Below, piece after piece: positions 32,139-40,468 of a DNA stretch of 48,797 nt. Origin of the DNA: Nocardia amamiensis NBRC 102102. GTDB taxonomy: Bacteria; Actinomycetota; Actinomycetes; Mycobacteriales; Mycobacteriaceae. The notes under the pieces are model-generated. The model saw nothing but the letters and a program-made list of their open reading frames with translations, searched no databases and was not told where the DNA came from. Made by a program: the position numbers and the translations under genes. Every line of letters begins with the position of its first letter. The first letter of the stretch is position 1. The stretch covers positions 1 through 48,797 of the forward strand of contig NZ_BDBA01000100.1 in the NCBI RefSeq assembly GCF_001612745.1, in the 5' to 3' direction.

Positions 32139-33629
32139 TCATCGCCCCGGCACGGACGAGGTGGCCGTGGTGGGGCGCACCGTGGTGGAGCTGGCGCCAG
32201 CCTTCTTGTCGAGGGCCTTCGCGAGCGCGCTCAGCCACTGCACGGTGTACTGGGTCGGTGTCTGCCCGTCGGCGCCGACCTGAGCGACGTCGTAGGAGGT
32301 GTGCTGGGCGCCGGAATTCCAGTACCGCAGGTCGGTAGCCATCTGCACCAGGCCCGCGTTGTCGCTCACATCGCGTGTGACCTCATTGAAGATGTAGCGC
32401 ACTCCGGCCGAAATGGTCGCCGGAGGAACCATGTCCAACACCGCACCGGCCAGCTGGATCCCCAAATCACCCAGCGCTCCAACAGGATTGGTCATCCCGA
32501 CCGCGACGAGCGAGGCGATGTTGGCCGGCGTCAGAACCTTCTGTGCCACCGTGACCGCTGCCGAGAACCCCATCACGCCGGCCTTGATCACCGCGCGGAT
32601 CACATCGTTGTCCGCCGCGGGTGTCGCCGACCGCGGATCGGAGTTCTGCGCCAGTCTGCCCAGCACGGTGGTGCCGGAGTTGTTGATGCTGAACTTGCCG
32701 TTGCTGAAGTTGATGTCGTTGTTGATCACCCCGGCCGCGGTACGCAGCACCGATCCGCCCAGCGCCGTCGCGATATCGGACACCGTGCGCAACGGATCTT
32801 GCGCGGAAAAGTGGATCTGACCACCGAGGTTGGCGATCGTGCGGGCCAGCGGCGCGTCTTTCGGAGTGGAGCACGCCACGTCACCGCCCGCGCACCATGA
32901 CGCCACGCGCCCGGTCAGCTGCCCGTAGCCGGTCGACGTGCTCAGCGCTGGAGCGATCCCACCGCCGACGGTCGGAGTGGTCGAGGTCAGCAGCAATTGC
33001 GACAACAGCGACTGATCCAGCCCCGAGGGCACCGCCGGCGACAGCCGCTGTGGTGCACCAGGGAACACCGCAGACTGATCCTCACGGATCGGGGACGAGA
33101 ACAACGACACGGCCGCGACCCGGTCCGACCGCACCGGTGCGTTGACATTGCCCGACCCGATCATTCGAGCCAGTTCATCGGCTATCTCCGCCCCCTGGGA
33201 ATAGCCGACCAACGCGATCATCGACGACGGGCAGCGCTGCGCGTACGCGCTGATAGTGCGGATCCCTGCGGCCACGCCACCGGTCATCGACTCCGCATAG
33301 GGCTTGTCGTGGAATCCGAAATCGGCTGCGTAGGGCACCATCTGACGTGAGACGACGCCCGGAGCCTCCCGCAGCAGCGGCAACGTCACCGTCTGGCCGA
33401 GGAAACCGGAATCGGTGGTCGGGTCGCTCTGCTCCCCTGACTGCCCGGTGCCCTGGAAGGCCACCACATGCAAAGGCGTGCAAGGGATCTGCTGCTGGTC
33501 CTGCGGAGCAGTCGTCGTTGTGCCGGGCTCTGCCGGCTCGGCCGCCGCAGGGGCTAGTGTCACGGCCCCGACAGCCGCGGCCACCATCGCCGCCGCGGTG
33601 ACGCGGCCGACCACCGTCGAATTCTTCAT
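32139..33629 (-). CDS. Cutinase-like secreted esterase
   Basis: A 496-residue exported protein. After the signal peptide (to AAAEP, about 31), the αβ-hydrolase domain of the cutinase family has S144 in GYSQG, D250 in CAGGDVAC and H273 in GGQIHF as the catalytic triad, with the cysteines expected for cutinases. The C-terminal 200 residues (from about 290) are an extra helical, Ala/Val-rich region of unknown role. Cutinases of mycolic-acid bacteria hydrolyse envelope lipids. Here the gene lies in the conjugation operon (ATGA overlap with the upstream ATPase). Confidence 0.85.
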   Translation of the reverse strand: MKNSTVVGRVTAAAMVAAAVGAVTLAPAAAEPAEPGTTTTAPQDQQQIPCTPLHVVAFQGTGQSGEQSDPTTDSGFLGQTVTLPLLREAPGVVSRQMVPYAADFGFHDKPYAESMTGGVAAGIRTISAYAQRCPSSMIALVGYSQGAEIADELARMIGSGNVNAPVRSDRVAAVSLFSSPIREDQSAVFPGAPQRLSPAVPSGLDQSLLSQLLLTSTTPTVGGGIAPALSTSTGYGQLTGRVASWCAGGDVACSTPKDAPLARTIANLGGQIHFSAQDPLRTVSDIATALGGSVLRTAAGVINNDINFSNGKFSINNSGTTVLGRLAQNSDPRSATPAADNDVIRAVIKAGVMGFSAAVTVAQKVLTPANIASLVAVGMTNPVGALGDLGIQLAGAVLDMVPPATISAGVRYIFNEVTRDVSDNAGLVQMATDLRYWNSGAQHTSYDVAQVGADGQTPTQYTVQWLSALAKALDKKAGASSTTVRPTTATSSVPGR

Positions 33630-34495
33630 CGAAGCTCTCCCAACAGATGCAGATAGGCCGCCCTCGTGGGCGAGGCCAGGCGATGCCAGCCGACAAGACC
33701 GCCTTCGGCCAGATGCAGGTCATAAGGAACCGAGACCACCGCGCGGATCCACTCGCCGAGGAAAGCGCGCACATGAGCGGCGATCCCTGGATCGGCACCG
33801 GGATGCTGATGCGTCACCACCAGAACCGCGTCACCGATGACGAACTCGCCGAAATGCTGGTCGAGCCAGATCAGGGCGGGTTTCAGCCGGTTGATCGTGT
33901 CGGCGCGGGCCGCCACCGTGATCACCAGCCCGATGCGGGGATCGGTCAGAAGCGGCGCCGTACCGCGATTGCTCGCCGGCGCTCCGCCGTCATAGACCGC
34001 CAACGCTCCAGCATCGGTGAGATGGCGGTGTACCGACACGAACGACTCACGCCGCGGCAGGGGGTCCGGCGTCCGCGCCAGCACGCTCGCGCCGCACGAC
34101 GCGTGCCCGAGGAAGCGGTTCACCGTGGAGGGCAGGCTCGGACACTCGGCCTCCAGCCAGGATTGCAGCGTGCTCACCGGCGCGGCAGAGTCACAGCCGC
34201 GCAGGGCCAGGTCGCCGCCCCCAAGGGTGGCGTCGACCGCGACCGGCCACAGCTCCCCGTCACTGTCGCTCGCCATCGCCGCGGCCAGGCCCAGGGCGGT
34301 AGTGGTTGCTCCAGACCCGCCCGCGGTGCCGACCACCAGCACCGCAGGGATGTCGATTCGCAGAAGACGTCCCTGTCCACCACGCAGGGCCACCGGATCG
34401 GTGGGCGAACCGGACCCGGCAGGCGCACACAGCGCATCCGCCTCGGAAGTAGCTGCGCCGGTGGCGTTTTCGTCGATCTCGAAATGCACGGCCAT
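33626..34495 (-). CDS. MinD/ParA-like P-loop ATPase
   Basis: A 289-residue protein with a deviant Walker A: VVGTAGGSGATTTALGL (55-70; no lysine in the canonical place, GxGGxGxTTT), then AVDATLGGGDLALRG and LTDPRIGLVITVAARA, typical of Mrp/MinD-type soluble ATPases. It is homologous in outline to the P-loop-like protein at 29285. In conjugation operons such proteins may position the machine at the pole or DNA exit; this is inferred. Start ATG shares one base with the upstream stop. Confidence 0.7.
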   Translation of the reverse strand: MAVHFEIDENATGAATSEADALCAPAGSGSPTDPVALRGGQGRLLRIDIPAVLVVGTAGGSGATTTALGLAAAMASDSDGELWPVAVDATLGGGDLALRGCDSAAPVSTLQSWLEAECPSLPSTVNRFLGHASCGASVLARTPDPLPRRESFVSVHRHLTDAGALAVYDGGAPASNRGTAPLLTDPRIGLVITVAARADTINRLKPALIWLDQHFGEFVIGDAVLVVTHQHPGADPGIAAHVRAFLGEWIRAVVSVPYDLHLAEGGLVGWHRLASPTRAAYLHLLGELR

Positions 34496-35343
34496 CAGTT
34501 CCCCCCGGCGGTGATCGAAGCGATCAGAGTGCGGCCGTCGCGCTGGACAGTGGTTTCGGTCTGCTCCCAGCCCGCTTGCTTGCCGTCCGGGTACCGCTCG
34601 GTGACCTGCACGCCGAACGTGTCCGGGCCGCGCGGGGTGATGGTGACGCAGTGCTCGGTACCCGCCGGGGTCTGATCGATGGCTTGCTTCGTCTTCTCCA
34701 CAGGGGCTGCCACCGCGTCCGGCGCCAGGACCGAACGCACCGCATCCGCACTACGCAGAACGTAGAAGGCGTACTGCTGGTAGAGAATCACCCCCGTCGG
34801 CGTATTCAGGTCCCCCGCGCCCGCGCCGACAATCCTTGTGGCTGAGGTCATTTCCTGGCACCACGCTGCCTGTGTCGGCACCGCGGTCGAGGAGGTCTGA
34901 GGTGCCGTGGCGGGCACGAGCGTTGGCCCCGGTGCCGCGACGTCCCCACCGGAGGTCACCACCAACACAGCCCCCGCCGCGATCGCCGCGACGGCGCAGG
35001 CCGCTCCCACGAACACGCCGATCCGGACGAACCGGTCCCGCCGCCGCTTGGCGCGTAATGCTCGTTCCCGAGCATCGGCCGCCAGCGCCGCCATCGGGTC
35101 ATCTGCCAGCAGATCGGGTATTGCCGTCGGCGCCGGATCGCTGCCGTCATCGTCGTCTCGGTCCACGACGTCCTCGGCCAGGTCGGCGGCGGGGGCGGGG
35201 GCATCGCCGGTCTCCTCGACCCACGCCATCCAACCGGCGTCGACGTCCATTTGCGACGACACGGACGCCGTCGAGGAGACCGGCGACAGCGGCGGCATCC
35301 AGCTCCGCTGGTCAGCAGCGCTCTCGGCTGATGGGTCATTCAT
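34495..35343 (-). CDS. Membrane-anchored conjugation protein
   Basis: A 282-residue protein. A long acidic cytoplasmic N-terminus (MDVDAGWMAWVEETGD, DVVDRDDDDG) precedes a basic turn, one transmembrane helix (RIGVFVGAACAVAAIAAGAV) and an extracytoplasmic β-domain (WCQEMTSATRIVGAG, ILYQQYAFYVLRSADAVRSV). No known enzyme motif. It may link the cytosolic ATPases with outer components. I use the ATG at 35343; a GTG at 35352 is also possible. Confidence 0.65.
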   Translation of the reverse strand: MNDPSAESAADQRSWMPPLSPVSSTASVSSQMDVDAGWMAWVEETGDAPAPAADLAEDVVDRDDDDGSDPAPTAIPDLLADDPMAALAADARERALRAKRRRDRFVRIGVFVGAACAVAAIAAGAVLVVTSGGDVAAPGPTLVPATAPQTSSTAVPTQAAWCQEMTSATRIVGAGAGDLNTPTGVILYQQYAFYVLRSADAVRSVLAPDAVAAPVEKTKQAIDQTPAGTEHCVTITPRGPDTFGVQVTERYPDGKQAGWEQTETTVQRDGRTLIASITAGGN

Positions 35344-35371
35344 CGGTGACACACCCCTTCCCCCGGCCCCG

Positions 35372-36601
35372 TCAGGCCCCGACCGCGGCCGAAACCACTC
35401 CGATCAGGTCATTGATCGGCGCCGCAGCCGGACCGGCCTGTTCGGGAGTGAGCGTGGGCAACTGGTGCACGGCGTCGCGCAATCCAGCCACGGCCGCACC
35501 CGCCTGCGGGCTCGACGCCGCGAACTGATCGACGCTGGCGTGCACCTGCGCGGTAACCGATTCGACCGCCTGGCCCACCTGCTGCTGGACGGCACCGGCC
35601 GCCTGGTTGACCTGCTGCTGCACCGCCCCGGCGGCCTGGGTCACCTGCTGTTGCACGGCACCGACATCGACCACGGGCGGCATAGGTGCCGGGGCCGGAG
35701 CCGGCGGAGGGGGCGGCGGCAGCTCGACCAGCGGCGGAAGCGGACCCGGCGCGGGAACGTTGGTGCCTGCGCCGATCGCACCACCGAGCGCTCCACCGAT
35801 CAGGCCACCACCGATCAGGCCGACCGCGGCCGCCGGAAGGCCGACCACCGCTGTTCCGACCATGCAGCCGCCGATGATGCCCGCCGTGGCGCCGAGCGGT
35901 GCGCCCACTCCGGCGGCCGCACCTCCGGCCGCGAAACCGATCAACCCGCCGGCCACCATGCCGACACCGCAGCCGGCCAGAGCCGGGACGGGCGTGGTCA
36001 CAATCCCGCCGACATAGGCACCCAGGCCCGCGCCCGCCATCGTCGATGCCGCGCGACGGTCGGACTCCTGATCGCTGAATCCGAGCCGGTCATACCCGTC
36101 GGCGATCCACCACTCCGCCCAGTCCGAGTACTTCTGAGCCTTGGCGACCAAGGCCGGATCGATCCAATCCGGCACATCGACAGTCGTCGATCCGAATCGG
36201 AACGTGGTCGGCTGCGCCGGACCAGGTGCCGGAGCGGGCTGCGGTGCGGCGGGCTTGTCTTGCACCCGGTCGTCATCGCCAGATTCGTTGTCGCTCTGCT
36301 GCGGCGCAGGATCGGTCCGCTGAGGCTGAATCAGCGTTTCCCGCTGCGGCGCGGTCTGCTGGCTCGGCCGTGGGCGAGCCGGAGGTGGACCAGGATCAGG
36401 AATCCAGTCGGCCAAACTCGGCTGGGCTGGCGGCTGGGGTGGTGCGGTCAAACCCGGTTGCCCTTGCTCCGGAGCAGCCAAGCCGGGCTGACCGGGCGCG
36501 GCATGGGCGACTCCCGCACCTGCGGCGCCGACCGCCAGTGCGAGCGGCAACGCTGTGGCCGCGGCCCAACGCCTCCCCCGACGTCTGCGTGAATTTGCCA
36601 C
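35372..36601 (-). CDS. Secreted Pro/Gly/Ala-rich protein, first gene of conjugation operon
   Basis: A 409-residue protein. The GTG at 36601 has AGGAG 7 nt upstream. A signal peptide (VANSRRRRGRRWAAATALPL...AGVAHA) is followed by a Pro/Gln-rich linker, a central WIADGYDRLGF segment, and a Gly-rich hydrophobic domain with GG(x)GG motifs (GGLIGFAAGGAAAGVGAPLG, GLIGGGLIGGALGGAIGAG) that could insert into membrane. Then three AGAVQQQVxQA repeats, predicted coiled coil. It might be a surface or pore component. Confidence 0.75.
   Translation of the reverse strand: MANSRRRRGRRWAAATALPLALAVGAAGAGVAHAAPGQPGLAAPEQGQPGLTAPPQPPAQPSLADWIPDPGPPPARPRPSQQTAPQRETLIQPQRTDPAPQQSDNESGDDDRVQDKPAAPQPAPAPGPAQPTTFRFGSTTVDVPDWIDPALVAKAQKYSDWAEWWIADGYDRLGFSDQESDRRAASTMAGAGLGAYVGGIVTTPVPALAGCGVGMVAGGLIGFAAGGAAAGVGAPLGATAGIIGGCMVGTAVVGLPAAAVGLIGGGLIGGALGGAIGAGTNVPAPGPLPPLVELPPPPPPAPAPAPMPPVVDVGAVQQQVTQAAGAVQQQVNQAAGAVQQQVGQAVESVTAQVHASVDQFAASSPQAGAAVAGLRDAVHQLPTLTPEQAGPAAAPINDLIGVVSAAVGA
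35568..35665 (-). repeat. Three 33-bp coding repeats (AGAVQQQV units)
   Basis: Three adjacent 33-bp units encode near-identical 11-residue helical repeats (VQQQVTQAAGA, VQQQVNQAAGA, VQQQVGQAVES). Eleven residues suits three turns of a coiled coil. Third-base differences show the repeats are under protein-level constraint. Confidence 0.75.
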
Positions 36602-37084
36602 TTCTCCACTCCTCGAACTCGATTCGAACTGCACGCGTTTGTGCGCGTACGCGGCGCCGCGGAAGATCGCCGGGCCACCGTCCTCCCGACGGGCGACAGC
36701 ACCCGCCCTCGCGCCCTCGCGCGCGGGCGCGTGCGCGCCCTCGCACGCGGGACCGTGCGCGATCACGCACGCGCGCTCGCGCGTGCCAATGCCGTCGATG
36801 GTGCTCGTAGCTGTCATCCCGGAACCCGTCGCTGATCTGGGCCGCAGTGCCCCTTGTTGAGGACTCGTGCTCGCGGCCGCGGACCGCAGGTACAGACGGT
36901 CCACCACCTCAATCTGCCACCACATCAGGCGAAACTAAAGCGAATTTGGACCGAATGTCAAAGGAATCTTAGCCGCAAGGGTGTGCGCAGCGGAAAAACC
37001 GCTGGTCGCGGCGGGTTGGCCGGTCAGGACGCCGAAACGGAACTTTGTACGCTTCGGATTCGCTTAGGCGGTATGATCCCGCGC
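36602..37084. promoter_or_regulatory. Divergent control region between conjugation operon and regulator
   Basis: This 483-bp gap separates the minus-strand conjugation operon (start 36601) from the plus-strand regulator (start 37085). Near 36616-36635, 'ctcgaactcgattcgaactg' holds a direct repeat of TCGAACT. At 36701-36786 is a GC island with three copies of GCCCTCGC (36705, 36713, 36737) and a stem CGTGCG-6-CGCACG (36754-36771). A TATGAT box sits 7 nt before the regulator ATG. It likely contains both promoters; an oriT is possible but unproven. Confidence 0.55.
36701..36786. repeat. GC-rich repeat island with palindromes
   Basis: Overlapping CGCG-rich repeats and inverted repeats: GCCCTCGC three times, gcgcgcgggcgcgtgcgcgc, and cgtgcgcgatcacgcacg (arms CGTGCG/CGCACG). 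It lies 100-185 bp upstream of the first conjugation gene. Very different composition from both neighbours. Confidence 0.6.
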
Positions 37085-37639
37085 ATGGACGAGGCGAAGC
37101 TGAAGCGATTCGGCAACATTGTGCGAGAGCGTCGGCTAGAGCTGGGCCTCACGCAGGACGAGGTCACCGAACGTGGTGGCCCATCCGACAAACGGCAGAC
37201 CAAGATCGAGAATGGGCAGCCTCCGGTGCCCAGCGTCACGACCTTGAGAAACCTCGACGTCGCGTTGGAATGGGAGCCCGGCAGTGCGGCCGCGACGCTG
37301 CGCGGCGGCAACCCGACCGTCGCGAAAAGGCGACCGGGGATGTACACCAGTGAGGAGGTCGAACGACGTGTCGCCTTGGAGCTGGCTCTCGCCCGCCATG
37401 GAATCGACCGCGTTGCTGCCCGTCACCACGCCTCCGGGCCCGGAGGAGGGCTGCAACTCGGCGCGAAGACCGTCGACCAGCTGATCGAAGTACTCAACTC
37501 GATCCCGGGTCCGGCCGAGACTTCCCCGCCTGCTGCTGATTCCGGTGCCGACACCTCGACGAAGACTGACGACGACACCGACCAGCCGCAATCCACGGGC
37601 CGGCCGCGCCGACGACGTCGCCGCGCCGACGACGAGTAA
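37085..37639 (+). CDS. XRE-type regulator next to conjugation operon (module copy A)
   Basis: A 184-residue protein. The first 75 residues form a helix-turn-helix (FGNIVRERRLELGLTQDEV, ERGGPSDKRQTKIENGQPPV, SVTTLRNLDVALEWEPG). A helical middle (YTSEEVERRVALELALARHG) and an acidic/Thr-rich tail ending in a run of Arg follow. The RGGPS.....IE segment is shared with the paralogue at 39405. ATG 37085 is 7 nt after TATGAT, thus leaderless. Divergent to the conjugation operon, it is the obvious candidate to control it. Confidence 0.8.
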   Translation: MDEAKLKRFGNIVRERRLELGLTQDEVTERGGPSDKRQTKIENGQPPVPSVTTLRNLDVALEWEPGSAAATLRGGNPTVAKRRPGMYTSEEVERRVALELALARHGIDRVAARHHASGPGGGLQLGAKTVDQLIEVLNSIPGPAETSPPAADSGADTSTKTDDDTDQPQSTGRPRRRRRRADDE

Positions 37640-37657
37640 CAGCCGCAGGGCACGGAA

Positions 37658-38848
37658 CTACACCGCACGGGGACACTCCTCCCGCCGCGCACCGACCTCG
37701 TCCACGATCCTCAACGCCGAACCCCACAGCGCCTCAAGTGTTTCCATTTCCGGCAAGATGCAGGAGTCGAATAGTGGCTCGCCGGCAGCGGCTGTCCCGC
37801 CGATCTCGCTGAGCCACCGTGCTGCCTCGGCCAGCTCCACGACGCTGCGCATCGCCTCCTGCTCGTCCTCGTCCGCGATGAGCGCGACGATTCGCGCTTC
37901 GGCGGCGTCGGGCAGCGGGCGCACGTAGCGACCCACGATCGCCGCCGCATCCAAGATCTCCACGCGGCAGCGATGCAGCCGGGCTGCGGGTGAGAAGGCC
38001 CACCGATCGCGCAGCTCCAGCCGCAACACCACCTCCGGCGCCGCGCTGGTCAACGACCGCCACAGAGGCCGCAGTTTCCGAAGCTGGCGCGACGAGCGAT
38101 CCACTCGAAGCAACCGCGTCAGCGCCCGGAACGCCGAGGGAGTCAAGGCGATAGCCGCGGCGAGAACGAACGGCAACAGACCCTCACCAGAGGCACCCAC
38201 TCGAGCCCAGTGCGTGTAGGCCGTCTCTACTCCTGCGGCGTCCAGGACGATGCCTGCGCCCATCGCCGTCATCACCACTGTGCCGCACAGGCCGAGGGCG
38301 AACATGATCACCACCACCAGCCGTTCCCTGGCCAGTGTCGTGCGATTTCGCAATCTCCGCACCGAATCCAGGATGTAGACCGACACGCCTGCCAGCAGGC
38401 CGGTGTAGGCGATGAAGTAGGCCGCGTAACGCCAACCGCCCTGGTCCGGAACACTTACCGACGCCTGTCGCGCGGGCTGGCTCAACACCACGAATGCCAC
38501 ACCGAGCAGGCATGCCAGCACAATGAGCCCTCGCAGTGGCCGCTGATACCCGTCGATTCCCCGATCCCACAGCAGGAACATGCCCACGGTCAGCACACAC
38601 GCGAGAACGAACAAGAAGTGCCACAGGTCGAAGAGGATCGGCAAGCCACCGGGAATCAAGGCATCGACCTGCCGAGCAATCGCGGGCTCTCGCAGCAGCG
38701 CTGACGCCACCGCCAGCGCGAGCGCCTTGTTGATCAACCGGTCCATTCTGGTCGTCCGCACCAATGACACTCGGGTCAAAGCCACGACCACCAGAAACGC
38801 CAACACCGCCACGGTGAACCACACCGGTAGCCTGTCGTGCTCCCACAT
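37658..38848 (-). CDS. Seven-helix membrane protein with cytoplasmic tail (MAB_1171c/DUF6545-like), copy A
   Basis: A 396-residue protein. Seven hydrophobic helices run from WFTVAVLAFLVVVALTRV to LLPFVLAAAIALTPSAFRAL. The last 150 residues are a soluble domain: RLLRVDRSSRQLRKLRPLW, ARLHRCRVEILDAAAIVGRY. The same pattern occurs in the paralogue at 41865. Annotated homologues are called 'putative transporter' without proof; helix number and tail also suit a receptor. It is convergent with the XRE gene, 18 nt apart. Confidence 0.75.
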   Translation of the reverse strand: MWEHDRLPVWFTVAVLAFLVVVALTRVSLVRTTRMDRLINKALALAVASALLREPAIARQVDALIPGGLPILFDLWHFLFVLACVLTVGMFLLWDRGIDGYQRPLRGLIVLACLLGVAFVVLSQPARQASVSVPDQGGWRYAAYFIAYTGLLAGVSVYILDSVRRLRNRTTLARERLVVVIMFALGLCGTVVMTAMGAGIVLDAAGVETAYTHWARVGASGEGLLPFVLAAAIALTPSAFRALTRLLRVDRSSRQLRKLRPLWRSLTSAAPEVVLRLELRDRWAFSPAARLHRCRVEILDAAAIVGRYVRPLPDAAEARIVALIADEDEQEAMRSVVELAEAARWLSEIGGTAAAGEPLFDSCILPEMETLEALWGSALRIVDEVGARREECPRAV

Positions 38849-39404
38849 CAGAGGGCTCGAACGGACGTGCCCGGAACATGCCAGGCTCCGAATCGGTTTC
38901 TGCCGCACCACGACCCCACCAGATCGTGATCGACCGGCGTCCGGGCCGTCGGATCGACAGCCCGGACATCGCAACGCCCATCAGACACGCCGGGGCATTC
39001 GGCGTTGATCACTGCGCTCGTAGTCTCACCTCGACGGTGCCTTCCGGCCGACATGCCGTACCCCTCTGCCCGTGCGCAACACGGTGATGCTGGAGATCAT
39101 TGACAGGTCCGCTCCGCCGAGCCGGGGCCAACCACTGAGACGCAAGGCATGAGCCCGGTGAACGGGCAAGCACTGCTTGTGACTCATACACAAATCATAC
39201 GCAAGCACATGGAAACTTCAACTAGATTGTTTCGGTAATGCAGCTCTCGCGGTGGACCCCGCAAGACATGAATATCCCTGCTTTGCCGTGGTTGAGGTCT
39301 CGCTGTAAGGTCCCCGGCAACCGGTGAATCGATTCGACAGTGATTTCGTATCTACTTGCGTAAAATGACCCGTAACAGAGTCTGATCATTCGCAGAGGGG
39401 CTTC
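38849..39404. other. Intergenic control region between membrane protein A and second regulator
   Basis: About 550 bp with no convincing gene. The left part is GC-rich; from 39180 it becomes AT-rich (cttcaactagattgtttcgg), suggesting promoters. A perfect inverted repeat caagcactgcttg lies at 39167-39179, with its half site gcaagcac repeated at 39201-39208 and 'tcatac' twice at 39185 and 39195. These may be operators for the module's XRE proteins. Confidence 0.45.
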
Positions 39405-40073
39405 ATGGACGACGCAGCCGCGAGGCGCCTGCGCGACTTTGTGATCTTGGACGATGCCTCGGCCAAGCGATTGCGCGACTTCGTCGCAGCGCGGATGGGG
39501 CAACTCGGCCGATCGCGGCGCCAGGTCAGCCTTCGAGGCGGGCCCACCGAACCCACCATGCTCAAGATCGAGCGCGAGCAGGCCCGCCGCCTCGAACCGG
39601 AGACGCTACGCAGGCTCAATGTCGGACTGGACTGCGAACCGGGTTCTGCGGAGAACGTCATCGCCGGCAGGCAACCGACACCGAAACGTGGCGGCACGGA
39701 CATCGCCGTCGGACCGCCGGCGGTGGAGGTTCCAGTCGACACGATCACTGCCCTGGTGGCTGCTGCTGCCGAGATCAACCGGCTCGCACAATCAGAGGCA
39801 CCGGCGATGCAGCAGGCCGCCGAACATCTTGACGCCGCAGTTCAACCGCTGTACTCCCGTTACATCACCCAGCTGCTCGAAGCCAATCATCGACAGCAGG
39901 GTGCTCTCGGTCCGCTGGTCGCGCTGCTTGGTCCCTTCCTGGATCGCCCCATCGACCCGGACCAGGAGGACGACGAGGAGCCGCTGTATCGCCGATGGCT
40001 CGCCGGAATGTGCCCCGACCTCGATGACGCGACGACAATGAGGTTCCGAGCCAGACTGGAGGGCAGCAGATGA
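39405..40073 (+). CDS. XRE-type regulator with duplicated N-terminal helix (module copy B)
   Basis: A 222-residue paralogue of the 37085 protein: FVAARMGQLGRSRRQVSLRG then GPTEPTMLKIE, LRRLNVGLDCEPGSA and GRQPTPKR line up with it. The N-terminus repeats itself, DDAAARRLRDFV then DDASAKRLRDFV, 14 residues apart. A C-terminal helical half (ITALVAAAAEINRLAQS, LYSRYITQLLEANHRQQGAL) differs from copy A. GAGGGG is 5 nt before the ATG. Its stop overlaps the EspR-like gene (ATGA), so they are co-transcribed. Confidence 0.75.
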   Translation: MDDAAARRLRDFVILDDASAKRLRDFVAARMGQLGRSRRQVSLRGGPTEPTMLKIEREQARRLEPETLRRLNVGLDCEPGSAENVIAGRQPTPKRGGTDIAVGPPAVEVPVDTITALVAAAAEINRLAQSEAPAMQQAAEHLDAAVQPLYSRYITQLLEANHRQQGALGPLVALLGPFLDRPIDPDQEDDEEPLYRRWLAGMCPDLDDATTMRFRARLEGSR

Positions 40074-40468
40074 CATGGTCGCTGGCGCAGCGAGTCGACA
40101 CGCTATTTCGAGCACTACACAACAGCGACGAGGGCGAACCCAGCCCGCAACTCGTCGCCGAGGCGATCCGTGACGGCGGCCTCGAGGTGACGGCCGACGA
40201 ACTGGCCGACATCCGTGCAGGCGCCACCACCACGCGCACCGACCTGCTCGCCGCCCTCGCCCGCCACTTCAACCAGCCAGCCTGGTATCTCACCGATCCG
40301 GGTGACACCCAGCGTGTGCGCGACGCGCATAGCCAGCTGGAGCTGCTGGCCACCCTGCGCGACGCCGGAGTACACCGGGTCCGATTACGCGGACCCGATC
40401 CGTCGACATCCGATCGCGAAGCATTGACCAGGTCGCTACGCGCCCACGGTGACGGTCACCTTCCCTGA
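40070..40468 (+). CDS. EspR-like DNA-binding protein
   Basis: A 132-residue protein with the plan of mycobacterial EspR, an XRE-fold, nucleoid-type regulator: LAQRVDTLFRALHN, SPQLVAEAIRDGGLEVTADE, TTRTDLLAALARHFNQPAWY, then LTDPGDTQRV and LELLATLRDAGVHRVRLRG. EspR controls ESX-1 and envelope genes in Mycobacterium; here the target is unknown. It is coupled to the XRE gene and convergent with the P450 operon (13-nt 3' overlap). Confidence 0.75.
   Translation: MTWSLAQRVDTLFRALHNSDEGEPSPQLVAEAIRDGGLEVTADELADIRAGATTTRTDLLAALARHFNQPAWYLTDPGDTQRVRDAHSQLELLATLRDAGVHRVRLRGPDPSTSDREALTRSLRAHGDGHLP

Noticed and set aside
34907..36592. 561-codon plus-strand frame
   Set aside because: Antisense to two conjugation genes that have a signal peptide or membrane helix and sit in the operon.
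38975..39404. tRNA or small RNA gene in the long gap
   Set aside because: I looked for cloverleaf-like arms and an anticodon stem and found only short inverted repeats suited to operators.
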